This document shows positions 1 to 6,881 of a DNA stretch of 7,051 nt, piece after piece. The stretch is from assembly GCF_014904065.1 (NCBI RefSeq), contig NZ_JACXJG010000003.1, forward strand, positions 71,604-78,654. The letters are read 5' to 3'. How positions within the stretch are numbered: position 1 is the first letter of the stretch; every line of letters starts with the position of its first letter. The DNA comes from Gulosibacter sediminis (GTDB lineage Bacteria; Actinomycetota; Actinomycetes; Actinomycetales; Microbacteriaceae). Under the pieces are notes generated by a model. It did no database searches. It saw only the letters and a list, made by a program, of their open reading frames with translations, and was not told where the DNA came from. The position numbers were made by a program, and so were the translations under genes.

Positions 1-40
1 AGGTGGAGACGTTCAAGAATTCGGTGAGCGCCGAGACCGG
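1..40. other. Left edge, unassigned 40 bases downstream of the IniC-like gene
   Basis: After the TGA stop of the IniC-like gene only 40 bases remain before the window ends. I see no hairpin with a U-tract, no clear ribosome binding site and no convincing start codon. Whether the operon ends here or continues to the left cannot be told. Confidence 0.5.
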
Positions 41-1489
41 TCAGCCTTGGCGCACCGCCATGAGCGTAAATGAGCGGTCGAGAACCTGGTACGCGTTCTG
101 GCGCTCGGGGTACGGCTCAACGACGGCCGCGCGACGCGCCTCAACACTCCAGCTCAGCGCCTGCTCGCGCAGCTGCATCGGCGCGCTCTGGGGAGGCATC
201 GCGAGGCGCTCGGCATCGTTGCGTGCCGAGAGCTGACGGTCGAGCATGCCGACGAGCGGGTGGTTCGGTTCGATAGCCGCGAGCCGCTCGAGCGCATCCA
301 GTTCGGCAAGGGGATGCAGTTCGGCCCGCAGTCGCGCCTCGGCCACGATCGCGCGAAGCGGCGGCGGCGCACCGTTCGACCAGGCGAGCCGGTCGAGGGC
401 GTCGAGCGCGCGCCGCGCCTTGACGTGCGCATAACGGCCGACGTAGCGGTTCGCGAGCGCGCGACGCAGGTCGTCGATGCCCGAGGCCTGCACGAGCCAG
501 TCGCTCATGGCTCGCGCGCCGCGGCGCGCCTCATTGCGGCCGTGGCGGATGCCGTACTCGCCAATGAGGTCGGCCAAGCGAGCGATCTCGGCGCCAGGGA
601 TGCCCGGGCCTACGACTCCTTCGCCGCTCGGGTCGCGCAGCTCGAGATCGAGATCGTCAACGTTCGCGAGCTGCGAGAGCGTGCCGGCATCATGTTCGCG
701 CACGAGTCCGGCACGGGCAGCCTGCGCCATGTTGCCGGCCACCGCGATGACGGTGCCGAGGTGCGCGCCGTGCTGTCTCGAGAACTTTTCGGCGCCCGTA
801 CGCGCGAGCTCGATCGGGTCCTGATTGCCCCAGGGGGTGCCACCGAACGTGTCGGCGTGGCTCAGCACGCCGATTGCCCTCGAGGCCGACTCGGCCGGGG
901 TGTCGGTAATCGAGCCCCACTCGTGGAGGAAGTCGGTGTCGTCGCGGAGCATCATGTCATGGAAGACGTAGATGAGCGCATCGGCCTGCTGCACGCTCTC
1001 GTGGCCGAGTACGGTACGGCGCGCCGCATCCTCGAGCTCGGTCGTCGTCGTCGACAGACCCGGGGTATCGATCAGCGTGAGGTCGCGCAGGACTTCAGAC
1101 TGGAGGAAAACGACGGCGTGCGCGATGTGCTCGGTCGGCACGGGCAACCGCTCGGGCAGACAGCCGCGATCGAGGTCGAACGGCACCTGCTGGCCGTCAC
1201 GCGTGATGACGAGACCACGCTCGGGCCCGCCGAAGGTGTAGTGCGTCGAGATGCGCGTGCACTCGGTCGCCCCCGTCGGAGCGACCACGCGACCGACGAG
1301 CGCGTTCACGAGCGTCGACTTGCCAGCCTTAACCCGGCCGACAACCGCGAGACGAATCGTCTCGTTGAGCTGCCGCCGAACGCCGTCGGTCACCCTCGCG
1401 GTGCCGCGCCGGTCAACTTGGTCAAACGCATCGCACACGTCGAGCACGGCCCGACGCATGAGTTCGGTGACGGTAGCCCATGTGCTCAT
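41..1489 (-). CDS. IniC-like dynamin-family GTPase (second dynamin of the operon)
   Basis: This is a 482-residue large GTPase that probably acts at the membrane with the other dynamin of this cluster. The GTPase motifs are visible. The P-loop G1 is GRVKAGKST at residues 51-59, the G2 threonine lies in TECTRIS around 75-81, and G3 is DTPG at 141-144. The G4 position reads SHAD at 210-213, not the usual TKxD/NKxD, so base recognition is degenerate. From memory, mycobacterial IniC also departs from the canonical motif here. The length (IniC is about 490 residues), the KAGKSTLVNALVG stretch followed by APTxATExTRI, and the helical C-terminal half all resemble IniC. I see no convincing transmembrane or paddle segment, unlike the larger dynamin upstream. 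The ATG start overlaps the stop of the Hsp70-like gene by one base (TAATG). No clear Shine-Dalgarno precedes it, so translation is probably coupled. The family call is firm; the cellular role is inferred. Confidence 0.88.
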   Translation of the reverse strand: MSTWATVTELMRRAVLDVCDAFDQVDRRGTARVTDGVRRQLNETIRLAVVGRVKAGKSTLVNALVGRVVAPTGATECTRISTHYTFGGPERGLVITRDGQQVPFDLDRGCLPERLPVPTEHIAHAVVFLQSEVLRDLTLIDTPGLSTTTTELEDAARRTVLGHESVQQADALIYVFHDMMLRDDTDFLHEWGSITDTPAESASRAIGVLSHADTFGGTPWGNQDPIELARTGAEKFSRQHGAHLGTVIAVAGNMAQAARAGLVREHDAGTLSQLANVDDLDLELRDPSGEGVVGPGIPGAEIARLADLIGEYGIRHGRNEARRGARAMSDWLVQASGIDDLRRALANRYVGRYAHVKARRALDALDRLAWSNGAPPPLRAIVAEARLRAELHPLAELDALERLAAIEPNHPLVGMLDRQLSARNDAERLAMPPQSAPMQLREQALSWSVEARRAAVVEPYPERQNAYQVLDRSFTLMAVRQG

Positions 1490-3714
1490 TAGTTGCTTGA
1501 AGAAGTGCGGTCGGTCGTCGCGACGGCGTACGCAACGTCGGCGAGGGGCTTCGGCGTGAAGCGACCCTGGATGTCCGAGAGGTTGTCGTGGTTGCCGCTG
1601 TCGTCGTTACCGAGGGTGATGAAGACTCCGTAGGGCTGGTCTTCGTAGACGTAGTAGTGCGAGTAGCCCCCGCCAGCGTCGGTGTACTCGCCCTCGAACT
1701 GCGTGCCCGCGACCTCGTCGCCGATCTTCCAATCGGTGTCGGTGTCGTACGACGTCTGGCCGTACTCGAGGGCCTGGTCGTAGCTGTCGAACTCCATGAC
1801 GTAGAGGTGCGTGTTCGAGCGGTCGTACCAGGTGCAGTCGATCGTCGATTTCACTCCGAGATCGGCGTCAGTGCAGCTCGCACCGTCGACCTTGACGACC
1901 CATTCGAGCCCCTGGGTGCCGGTGAGCTCAGCACAGTTTTCCTGCCCGGAGACGGTCGAGCCGTCCCAGCACTCGATTTCGCCCGAGGGAACCTCCGGCG
2001 AGAGGGCCTCTTCTGCGGGCTCGGCATTCTGGTTGCCGAAGAGCGCAATGCCGCCCCAGATGCCACCCCCGATGACAATGACGGCGATCACGGCGATGAC
2101 CGAGATGAGCAGTCCGCGGCGCGTCTTCTTCGGCTGGCCGCCCGAGTTCGCGTCGGGGCCGGAGCCGTAGGCGGCCTGCGCACTCGGCGTGTAGCCGCCG
2201 CCGTAGCCGGAGCCTCCGCTGTTCGAGGACGCATACGCACCGTACGGCGGGGCGGAGGAGTTTGCGTCCTGTCGATCGCCACCGCCGGGGCCGCGCCCGG
2301 TCTGCGACGAGTCAAGGGTGCCGAAGCTGCGCGTCGGCGTCGACGACGTGTTCTGCCCGTAGTTCGGAGCGCCCGAGTTCGGCTGCTGCTGCGGAGCGCC
2401 GTACTGCTGCTGGCTGCTGTTGAACTGCTGCGTGTTGTATTGGTGCGTCGGCTGCTGCTGATTGCCCTGCTGCTGGCGCGGAATGCTGCTCGTTTGCGGC
2501 GGCACCGACGGCTGCACGGCGGTTTCGTTCGGCCGCTGACCCTGCGGGCCCGTCGGGCCGGCCGCGGCGCTCGGCGCGGGCGGGAAGTGGCCGGTCGGGG
2601 GCACCGAGCCTGGCGCCTGCGCGGGCCGGGTCGAACCGAGCGGGGCAACGTAGAGGGCCCCCTCGGCGACGACGAGCTTCGGGTCGTCAAGCGTGGCAAT
2701 GCGAATGCCGGTGCGCTCGCGAATCATCTCGCTAATCGCGGGCGTGCGCGATGAGCCACCCGTGAGGTACATCACCTCGGCGCCCGGGCCCGAGACGGTG
2801 TCGAAGACTTCCTTGAGCAGCTTGCCAGCCCGGTCGAGGTCTTCGGCGATGAGCGTCTCATACTCCTGGCGCGTGATCGTCACCACGGCATCCTCGTCGC
2901 CGAGGCTCACCGCAATGTCGGCGTCGGGGCGGGTCGAGAGTTCGGTCTTCGCGGCCGTCACGGCGCGGCTCAGCGAGGTCTGTGCGCGCAGCTCGGCCAT
3001 CGTTTTTGGCTGGTGCAGGCGCTTCGCGAGCTCCTCGCTCCCCCTGTTCGACAGTGTGTCGAGGGTCCAGTCGAGCAGGCGTGCATCGAACGAGCGGCCA
3101 CCGAGCACCGGGTCGCCACCGTACGCGAGCACCCGGTAGCCCTGGGGCTCGAGCGGCGCGCGCTCGAGCACGGCGATGTCGAGGGTTCCGCCACCGAAGT
3201 CGAACACGGCGACACGCGAACCGGGCGCCGCCTGGTGGTTGCGGGCGTAATGCGCAGCGGCCGCGATCGGCTCGTTCACGGTGCGGATACTCTCGGGCGC
3301 GAAGCCCGCGGCCACCGCGGCGCTACGCAGTGTTTCGATCTGCGAGGGCGCCCAGGCGACGGGGTGGGTCAGCCATACCTCGGCCGGCGGCTCGTTGTTC
3401 TGGCGACGCAGGCTCGCGGCCCGCACGTAGCTGTAGATCTCGCGCGCGATTTCCTCGGGGTCGACGATTTTGCCGGCGAGCACGACCTCGCTGCGTCCGA
3501 TGAGCGTCTTCGGCGTGCGCTCGAATCCGTCAGGGTGGCGCAGCTGCGCGTTAATCGCCTCGTCGCCGACGCGGTAGCCGTTTGGCGTGAGCACGATTGC
3601 CGAGGGCATCGAAATGCTGACGTCAGACAGGGCGACGGGACGAACGTTGCCGTTCGTGTGGATCGCCGCAGCCGTGTTTGACGTACCGAAATCGATCGCG
3701 AGTCGCCAAGCCAT
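1489..3714 (-). CDS. Membrane-anchored Hsp70-like ATPase with four-cysteine extracytoplasmic domain
   Basis: This 741-residue protein joins an actin-fold Hsp70 ATPase domain to a non-chaperone C-terminus. The N-terminal domain (about 1-358) has phosphate-1 IDFGTSN (7-13), PKTLIGR with a lysine (69) where DnaK has its catalytic lysine, NEP (147-149), phosphate-2 FDFGGGTLDI (171-180) and adenosine motif YLTGGSSRTP (316-325). ATP hydrolysis therefore looks intact. No DnaK substrate-binding domain or lid follows. Instead there is a low-complexity P/Q/N/G/S linker (about 360-528), a KKTRR stop-transfer charge cluster (529-533), one hydrophobic helix (about 534-560) and an outside domain (561-741). 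That domain has cysteines at 582, 594, 614 and 627, which could form two disulfides. By the positive-inside rule the ATPase is cytosolic. The ATG at 3714 is preferred over an upstream ATG at 3774. It starts directly at the Hsp70 homology and has AAAGGAAA upstream, while the extra 20 residues are unlike Hsp70. Its partners are presumably the flanking dynamins. Confidence 0.9.
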   Translation of the reverse strand: MAWRLAIDFGTSNTAAAIHTNGNVRPVALSDVSISMPSAIVLTPNGYRVGDEAINAQLRHPDGFERTPKTLIGRSEVVLAGKIVDPEEIAREIYSYVRAASLRRQNNEPPAEVWLTHPVAWAPSQIETLRSAAVAAGFAPESIRTVNEPIAAAAHYARNHQAAPGSRVAVFDFGGGTLDIAVLERAPLEPQGYRVLAYGGDPVLGGRSFDARLLDWTLDTLSNRGSEELAKRLHQPKTMAELRAQTSLSRAVTAAKTELSTRPDADIAVSLGDEDAVVTITRQEYETLIAEDLDRAGKLLKEVFDTVSGPGAEVMYLTGGSSRTPAISEMIRERTGIRIATLDDPKLVVAEGALYVAPLGSTRPAQAPGSVPPTGHFPPAPSAAAGPTGPQGQRPNETAVQPSVPPQTSSIPRQQQGNQQQPTHQYNTQQFNSSQQQYGAPQQQPNSGAPNYGQNTSSTPTRSFGTLDSSQTGRGPGGGDRQDANSSAPPYGAYASSNSGGSGYGGGYTPSAQAAYGSGPDANSGGQPKKTRRGLLISVIAVIAVIVIGGGIWGGIALFGNQNAEPAEEALSPEVPSGEIECWDGSTVSGQENCAELTGTQGLEWVVKVDGASCTDADLGVKSTIDCTWYDRSNTHLYVMEFDSYDQALEYGQTSYDTDTDWKIGDEVAGTQFEGEYTDAGGGYSHYYVYEDQPYGVFITLGNDDSGNHDNLSDIQGRFTPKPLADVAYAVATTDRTSSSN
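2347..2481 (-). repeat. Q/N-rich low-complexity segment encoded within the Hsp70-like linker
   Basis: This stretch encodes residues 412-456 of the Hsp70-like protein. It holds about sixteen glutamines and six asparagines in roughly 45 residues, arranged as repeated QQQ and QQ clusters spaced by Y, G, P, S and T. In DNA it is a run of imperfect CAG/CAA repeats, seen as ctg/ttg triplets on the plus strand. It lies within a longer disordered linker that turns proline-rich towards the ATPase domain and glycine/serine/tyrosine-rich towards the membrane helix. Composition alone supports a flexible cytoplasmic tether. Self-association of a prion-like kind is only a possibility. Confidence 0.6.
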
Positions 3715-3720
3715 CTGTGC

Positions 3721-3730
3721 GGTTTCCTTT
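3721..3730 (-). promoter_or_regulatory. Shine-Dalgarno site of the Hsp70-like gene
   Basis: On the minus strand the sequence AAAGGAAACC lies just upstream of the ATG at 3714, with its purine core about nine bases from the start codon. This is the best ribosome binding site in the window and it decides the start. The alternative ATG at 3774 would put this site inside the coding region. The remaining gap back to the upstream GTPase stop contains TATCCT (3794-3789), which resembles a -10 element but has no matching -35. An internal promoter is therefore possible but weakly supported. Confidence 0.7.
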
Positions 3731-3799
3731 ACTGGTGAGGGGGTGCGTGCGCGGGTTCTCCACGAAATCCGCAACGCGTGTGCAAATTAGGATACGAGG

Positions 3800-5656
3800 T
3801 TAGGGTTTCTCGCCCGTGCGTTTCTGTTCAATTGCACGCGCTTCCTGCTCCGCGAGCGCAATTGCGTCACGCAATTGCTTGATCTGGGGGTCGAGTTTGC
3901 CGATGCGTTCACGGCGCTCGGCCTCGGATGCACGTCGCGCCGACTCGAGTCGCTGCAGCTCGGACTTCGCGGCATTCGCCGACTCGCGCAGGTCGCGATC
4001 AAACACCTTCTTTGCGTCGGTCGTGATGACGCCGAGCACGCCGCGCACGGCACGGTCGAGTACCTCGCGCATCTCGGTCGAGGCATCGGCGACGACCTGA
4101 ATCACCGACTGCCGCTTCGCCTGGCGCCGCGCCAGTACGAACGACAGCGAGCCCATGACACCGGCGCCGATCGCCGTACCGATGCCTGGGAAGATCATCG
4201 AGCCAATACCCGAGCCCATGAGGAAGCCCGACATCAGCATGCGAGGGTCGGAGCTCGCGGCCTTGCGGTCACCCAGCTCACGCTTGCTCTGGCCAGCCTC
4301 GTGTGCGCGGCGCTCGACCTCGCCGAGCAGGCTGCGCTGCGGATCCATGCCCGCGGCCGAGTAGAGCTCGTGGAGCAGCATCGTCGAGCGGTGCACGATG
4401 CCCTGCATGGCGCGGCCGATCTGCACCTCGACGTCGGCGGCCATCTCGTTCGTCATGGCCTGCGACTGCCGCGCACTCATGCCCGTGCCCTTGCTTTGGG
4501 CGAGTTCTTTCCAGTGGGTGCCGAAGTCGCGGGCGAGCCGCGAGTTCGCGCTCGTGAGGTCGACGCGCATGCGGTCGACGTTCGCACCCCAGTCGTACTT
4601 CGCATCCTCAAACTTGCGCAGCAGCTGGTCGCGGTGTTCCTTCACCGCCGTCATCGACGACTGGTCTTCGACCACGCCGCCGAGTGCCTCTCGCTCGGTT
4701 TCGAGGGCGATGAGCGGCTCGCGCAGCAGGTCGGCGCCGCGTCGCAACGCGTTGAGCGTGGGCAGCTGGCCCGCCATGCGCAACGGATCGCGCAGGGTTG
4801 CTGCGAGCTGAGGGATGCCGCTCATCTCGAGCAGACGACCGCGGCGCTGCTCGTCGGGCTCGGCGGCGGCACGCTCACCCCAGGCACCCGAAACCCCGAC
4901 GATCGGAATGTTGCCGAGGCGCGGCTCGCGCTGGGCAAGAATCTGGCGGTTCTCTTCAAGCACGGCCTGCCAATTGCCCCGGTAGAGGTCGATCTTCGTT
5001 ACGGCGAGCACGAGTTGGTCGATGGTCGCACTGCAGCGCACGAGAAACTCGAGCGCCGGCGCAGTGATACGGCCGGATGCGTCGGTCACGAGCAGCAGCA
5101 CGCTCGCGTCGTGCGAGCGGGCGATCGCGCGCATCGCGTAGGCCTCGCTGAGTCCGCCCGAGCCCGGCGTGTCGACGAGGGTGGCATTCGGTACGTAGCC
5201 AGGTCGCACGGCGAGCGATGCCTGCAGCGGCTGCTCTTCGGCGTTCATGAAGATCGGCGAGTCGACCTGTACCCAGCCCGGCAGTTGCTGGGCCGGAACC
5301 CGCCGGCGCGTCGGCTCCGACGCAAACTCAAGTTCGGCGGTGCCCTGCGGAAACTCCTTGGTCGCGGGCGTGTAGTTCACCGCGAGGGCGGTCGTCTCGA
5401 TCGGCGCTGTCGGCGCGAGCCCGGGGGCCGCGAGCAGGGCGTTGATGAGCGTCGACTTGCCGCGGTTCATCTCGCCAACCACCACGACCGAGGGGGCGAC
5501 GCCCTGGGCGTTTTTCACCATCCGGGCGATCGCCGAGAACTCCCGGCCGAGACCGTGCGCTTTCGCGGCCTGGCCCACGCCACGAAACGCGACGGTCGCC
5601 GGGTTCGCCTGCTTGGCGGGCCGTTGGGCGGGGACAGTCGTCGTCATGACGTCCAC
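3800..5656 (-). CDS. IniA-like dynamin-family GTPase with membrane segment
   Basis: This 618-residue bacterial dynamin-like protein probably binds and remodels or stabilises the cytoplasmic membrane on GTP hydrolysis. GTPase motifs are complete: G1 GEMNRGKST (61-69), a G2 threonine in IETTAL (86-91), G3 DTPG (162-165) and G4 TKID (220-223). A long helical region follows (about 300-470). Next comes a glycine-rich hydrophobic stretch (about 474-510) flanked by RRQAKRQ, in the position of the membrane-inserting segment of mycobacterial IniA. A charged helix, probably coiled coil, ends the protein (about 545-612). Length and layout fit IniA (about 640 residues), though GTPase-domain identity looks modest. 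The start is uncertain: GTG at 5656 or ATG at 5647, neither with a strong Shine-Dalgarno. It lies 85 bases upstream of the Hsp70-like gene on the same strand, so co-transcription is likely. The family call is firm; the IniA-type assignment is from memory of that sequence. Confidence 0.88.
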   Translation of the reverse strand: MDVMTTTVPAQRPAKQANPATVAFRGVGQAAKAHGLGREFSAIARMVKNAQGVAPSVVVVGEMNRGKSTLINALLAAPGLAPTAPIETTALAVNYTPATKEFPQGTAELEFASEPTRRRVPAQQLPGWVQVDSPIFMNAEEQPLQASLAVRPGYVPNATLVDTPGSGGLSEAYAMRAIARSHDASVLLLVTDASGRITAPALEFLVRCSATIDQLVLAVTKIDLYRGNWQAVLEENRQILAQREPRLGNIPIVGVSGAWGERAAAEPDEQRRGRLLEMSGIPQLAATLRDPLRMAGQLPTLNALRRGADLLREPLIALETEREALGGVVEDQSSMTAVKEHRDQLLRKFEDAKYDWGANVDRMRVDLTSANSRLARDFGTHWKELAQSKGTGMSARQSQAMTNEMAADVEVQIGRAMQGIVHRSTMLLHELYSAAGMDPQRSLLGEVERRAHEAGQSKRELGDRKAASSDPRMLMSGFLMGSGIGSMIFPGIGTAIGAGVMGSLSFVLARRQAKRQSVIQVVADASTEMREVLDRAVRGVLGVITTDAKKVFDRDLRESANAAKSELQRLESARRASEAERRERIGKLDPQIKQLRDAIALAEQEARAIEQKRTGEKP

Positions 5657-5722
5657 GCTACTTGCTCAGCTCGCCCGCCTGCCACCTTCCGCCGGTGCAC
5701 GAGACGTACTACCTCAGGCGGT

Positions 5723-6799
5723 TTAGCCCTCGAACTGCGCCGCTTGCGCCGACGCGAGCTCATCGATGGTGTGGCCGGGCTCGAGCGGTTCACGGATCTC
5801 GTCGGGCGCCGTGCCGTCGCCGAAGGGCGAACCGCCGAGCTGTTCGCGGTGGTGGGGCGTGAGCCAGTTCGCGTAAAGCGGGCCCTGCGGCACGATGCGG
5901 GTCGGGTTGATGTCCTCGTGCACCTCGTAGTAGTGGCGCTTGATGTCGACGAAGTCGATCGTGTCGCCGAACCCTGGGGTCTGGAAGAGGTCGCGGGCGT
6001 AGGCCCACAGCGTCGGCATCTCGCTGAGTTTGCTGCGGTTGCACTTGAAGTGACCGTGGTAGACCGCGTCGAATCGCGCGAGGGTCGTGAACAAGCGCAC
6101 GTCGGCCTCGGTGATGTGATCGCCCAGGAGGTAGCGCCGGGTCTCGAGGCGCTCGGAAACCTGGTCGAGCGCGGTGAATAAGCGCAGATAGGCCGCGTCG
6201 TAGGCATCCTGGCTGCCCGCGAAGCCGCAGCGGTAGACGCCGTTGTTGATCTCGGTGTAGATGTGCCGCATGACCGCGTCCATCTCGTCGCGCAGCGCCT
6301 CGGGGTAGAGCTCGGGTGCGCCGTCGCGGTGAAACTGCGTCCACTCCGTCGAGAAATCGAGGGTCATTGAGGCAAAATCGTTCGTCACGACCCCGCCGGT
6401 CGGCACGTCGACGATCGCCGGTACGGTGATGCCCTTCGGGTAGTCGGGGAATCGCGCGAAGTAGGCCTCCTGCACGCGCTCGTAACCGAGCACGGGGTCG
6501 CGGCCGTCCGGGTCCTTGTCGAACGTCCACGAGCGCACGTCGTGCGTCGGCCCGCAGACTGCCATCGAGATCGCGTCCTCGAGGCCGAGCAGGCGGCGCA
6601 CGATCGTCGTGCGGTTCGCCCACGGGCAGGCACGCGACACCACGAGCCGGTAGCGGCCCGCCTCGACCGGCCAGGTCTGGATGCCTTCGCCGACCGAGCG
6701 GCCATCGCGAGTGATGCGATCCTCGATGTAGTTGGTGTCGCGCGTGTACGCCTCACCGGTGCTCATGTACGCGCCCTTTGTTGAAAAGTCATCGACCAT
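5723..6799 (-). CDS. Glutathionyl/mycothionyl-hydroquinone reductase-like protein (Xi-class GST, YqjG/ECM4 family)
   Basis: This 358-residue protein is a glutathione-transferase-fold enzyme of the hydroquinone reductase type, which reductively removes a thiol group from thiol-conjugated hydroquinones in the cytosol. The thioredoxin-like N-terminal domain carries the diagnostic CPWA motif at residues 58-61, with Cys58 catalytic in the family, and the cis-proline loop TVPAIVD at 125-131. The helical C-terminal domain has the family signatures NNGVYRCGFA (185-194), LLGDHITEADVRLF (224-237) and YHGHFKCNR (247-255). Actinomycetota generally make mycothiol in place of glutathione, so the true co-substrate may be mycothiol; that is inference. 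The start is ATG at 6799 or ATG at 6766. The first is favoured by a leaderless-type -10 in exact register, while the second has only a weak AAAGGG upstream. It is separated from the dynamin gene by 66 bases with no clear terminator, so read-through is possible. Confidence 0.93.
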   Translation of the reverse strand: MVDDFSTKGAYMSTGEAYTRDTNYIEDRITRDGRSVGEGIQTWPVEAGRYRLVVSRACPWANRTTIVRRLLGLEDAISMAVCGPTHDVRSWTFDKDPDGRDPVLGYERVQEAYFARFPDYPKGITVPAIVDVPTGGVVTNDFASMTLDFSTEWTQFHRDGAPELYPEALRDEMDAVMRHIYTEINNGVYRCGFAGSQDAYDAAYLRLFTALDQVSERLETRRYLLGDHITEADVRLFTTLARFDAVYHGHFKCNRSKLSEMPTLWAYARDLFQTPGFGDTIDFVDIKRHYYEVHEDINPTRIVPQGPLYANWLTPHHREQLGGSPFGDGTAPDEIREPLEPGHTIDELASAQAAQFEG

Positions 6800-6805
6800 G
6801 CTGCC

Positions 6806-6811
6806 AGCTTA
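6806..6811 (-). promoter_or_regulatory. Candidate -10 element for leaderless transcription of the hydroquinone reductase gene
   Basis: On the minus strand TAAGCT fits the TANNNT pattern of actinobacterial -10 elements. Six bases separate it from the ATG at 6799, so a transcript would begin on the A of the start codon. No Shine-Dalgarno is present there, which agrees with a leaderless mRNA. No recognisable -35 lies 16-18 bases further upstream. The hexamer is short and could be chance. Confidence 0.35.
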
Positions 6812-6848
6812 GGCGGCCAAAGTGCGCGCCGCATGGATGCCCGGTGCG

Positions 6849-6868
6849 GGTCGGCCGAGATCTCGACC
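6849..6868 (-). terminator. Weak inverted repeat downstream of ispE, possible terminator
   Basis: The arms GGTCG (6849-6853) and CGACC (6864-6868) could form a five-pair stem around a ten-base loop that itself overlaps the palindrome CGAGATCTCG (6856-6865). Two short GC hairpins flank it, CCCG/CGGG at 6840-6850 and CCGG/CCGG at 6867-6877. There is no U-tract, so this is not a classical intrinsic terminator. It sits 14 bases past the ispE stop, where a transcript end would be expected. Confidence 0.25.
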
Positions 6869-6881
6869 GGATGCCGGGGGC

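Noticed and set aside
260..1492. A 410-codon plus-strand open frame opposite the IniC-like gene
   Set aside because: It is a compositional shadow of the minus-strand GTPase gene, with no domain or ribosome binding site.
2347..2481. Repeated triplets considered as a tandem-repeat or CRISPR-like array
   Set aside because: The triplets are in frame, imperfect and lack regular spacers; they are explained by glutamine codons of the linker.
1588..2754. A 388-codon plus-strand open frame opposite the Hsp70-like gene
   Set aside because: Its arginine/valine-rich low-complexity translation mirrors the linker-encoding repeats of the real gene, and no motif is recognisable.
3715..3774. A 20-residue N-terminal extension of the Hsp70-like protein from an upstream ATG
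   Set aside because: The extension is unlike Hsp70 N-termini and would bury the best Shine-Dalgarno in the window; the ATG at 3714 begins exactly at the conserved ATPase fold.
3715..3799. Possible intrinsic terminator between the IniA-like and Hsp70-like genes
   Set aside because: Only an imperfect GC stem with a large loop can be drawn, and no U-tract follows, so continued transcription into the Hsp70-like gene is more likely.
3875..6181. A 768-codon open frame on the plus strand, antisense to the IniA-like and hydroquinone reductase genes
   Set aside because: Its translation is rich in R, H, A, V and L with no recognisable domain, and it runs opposite two well-supported genes. Long antisense frames are common in high-GC DNA because stop codons are scarce. 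It crosses the intergenic gap only by the same chance.
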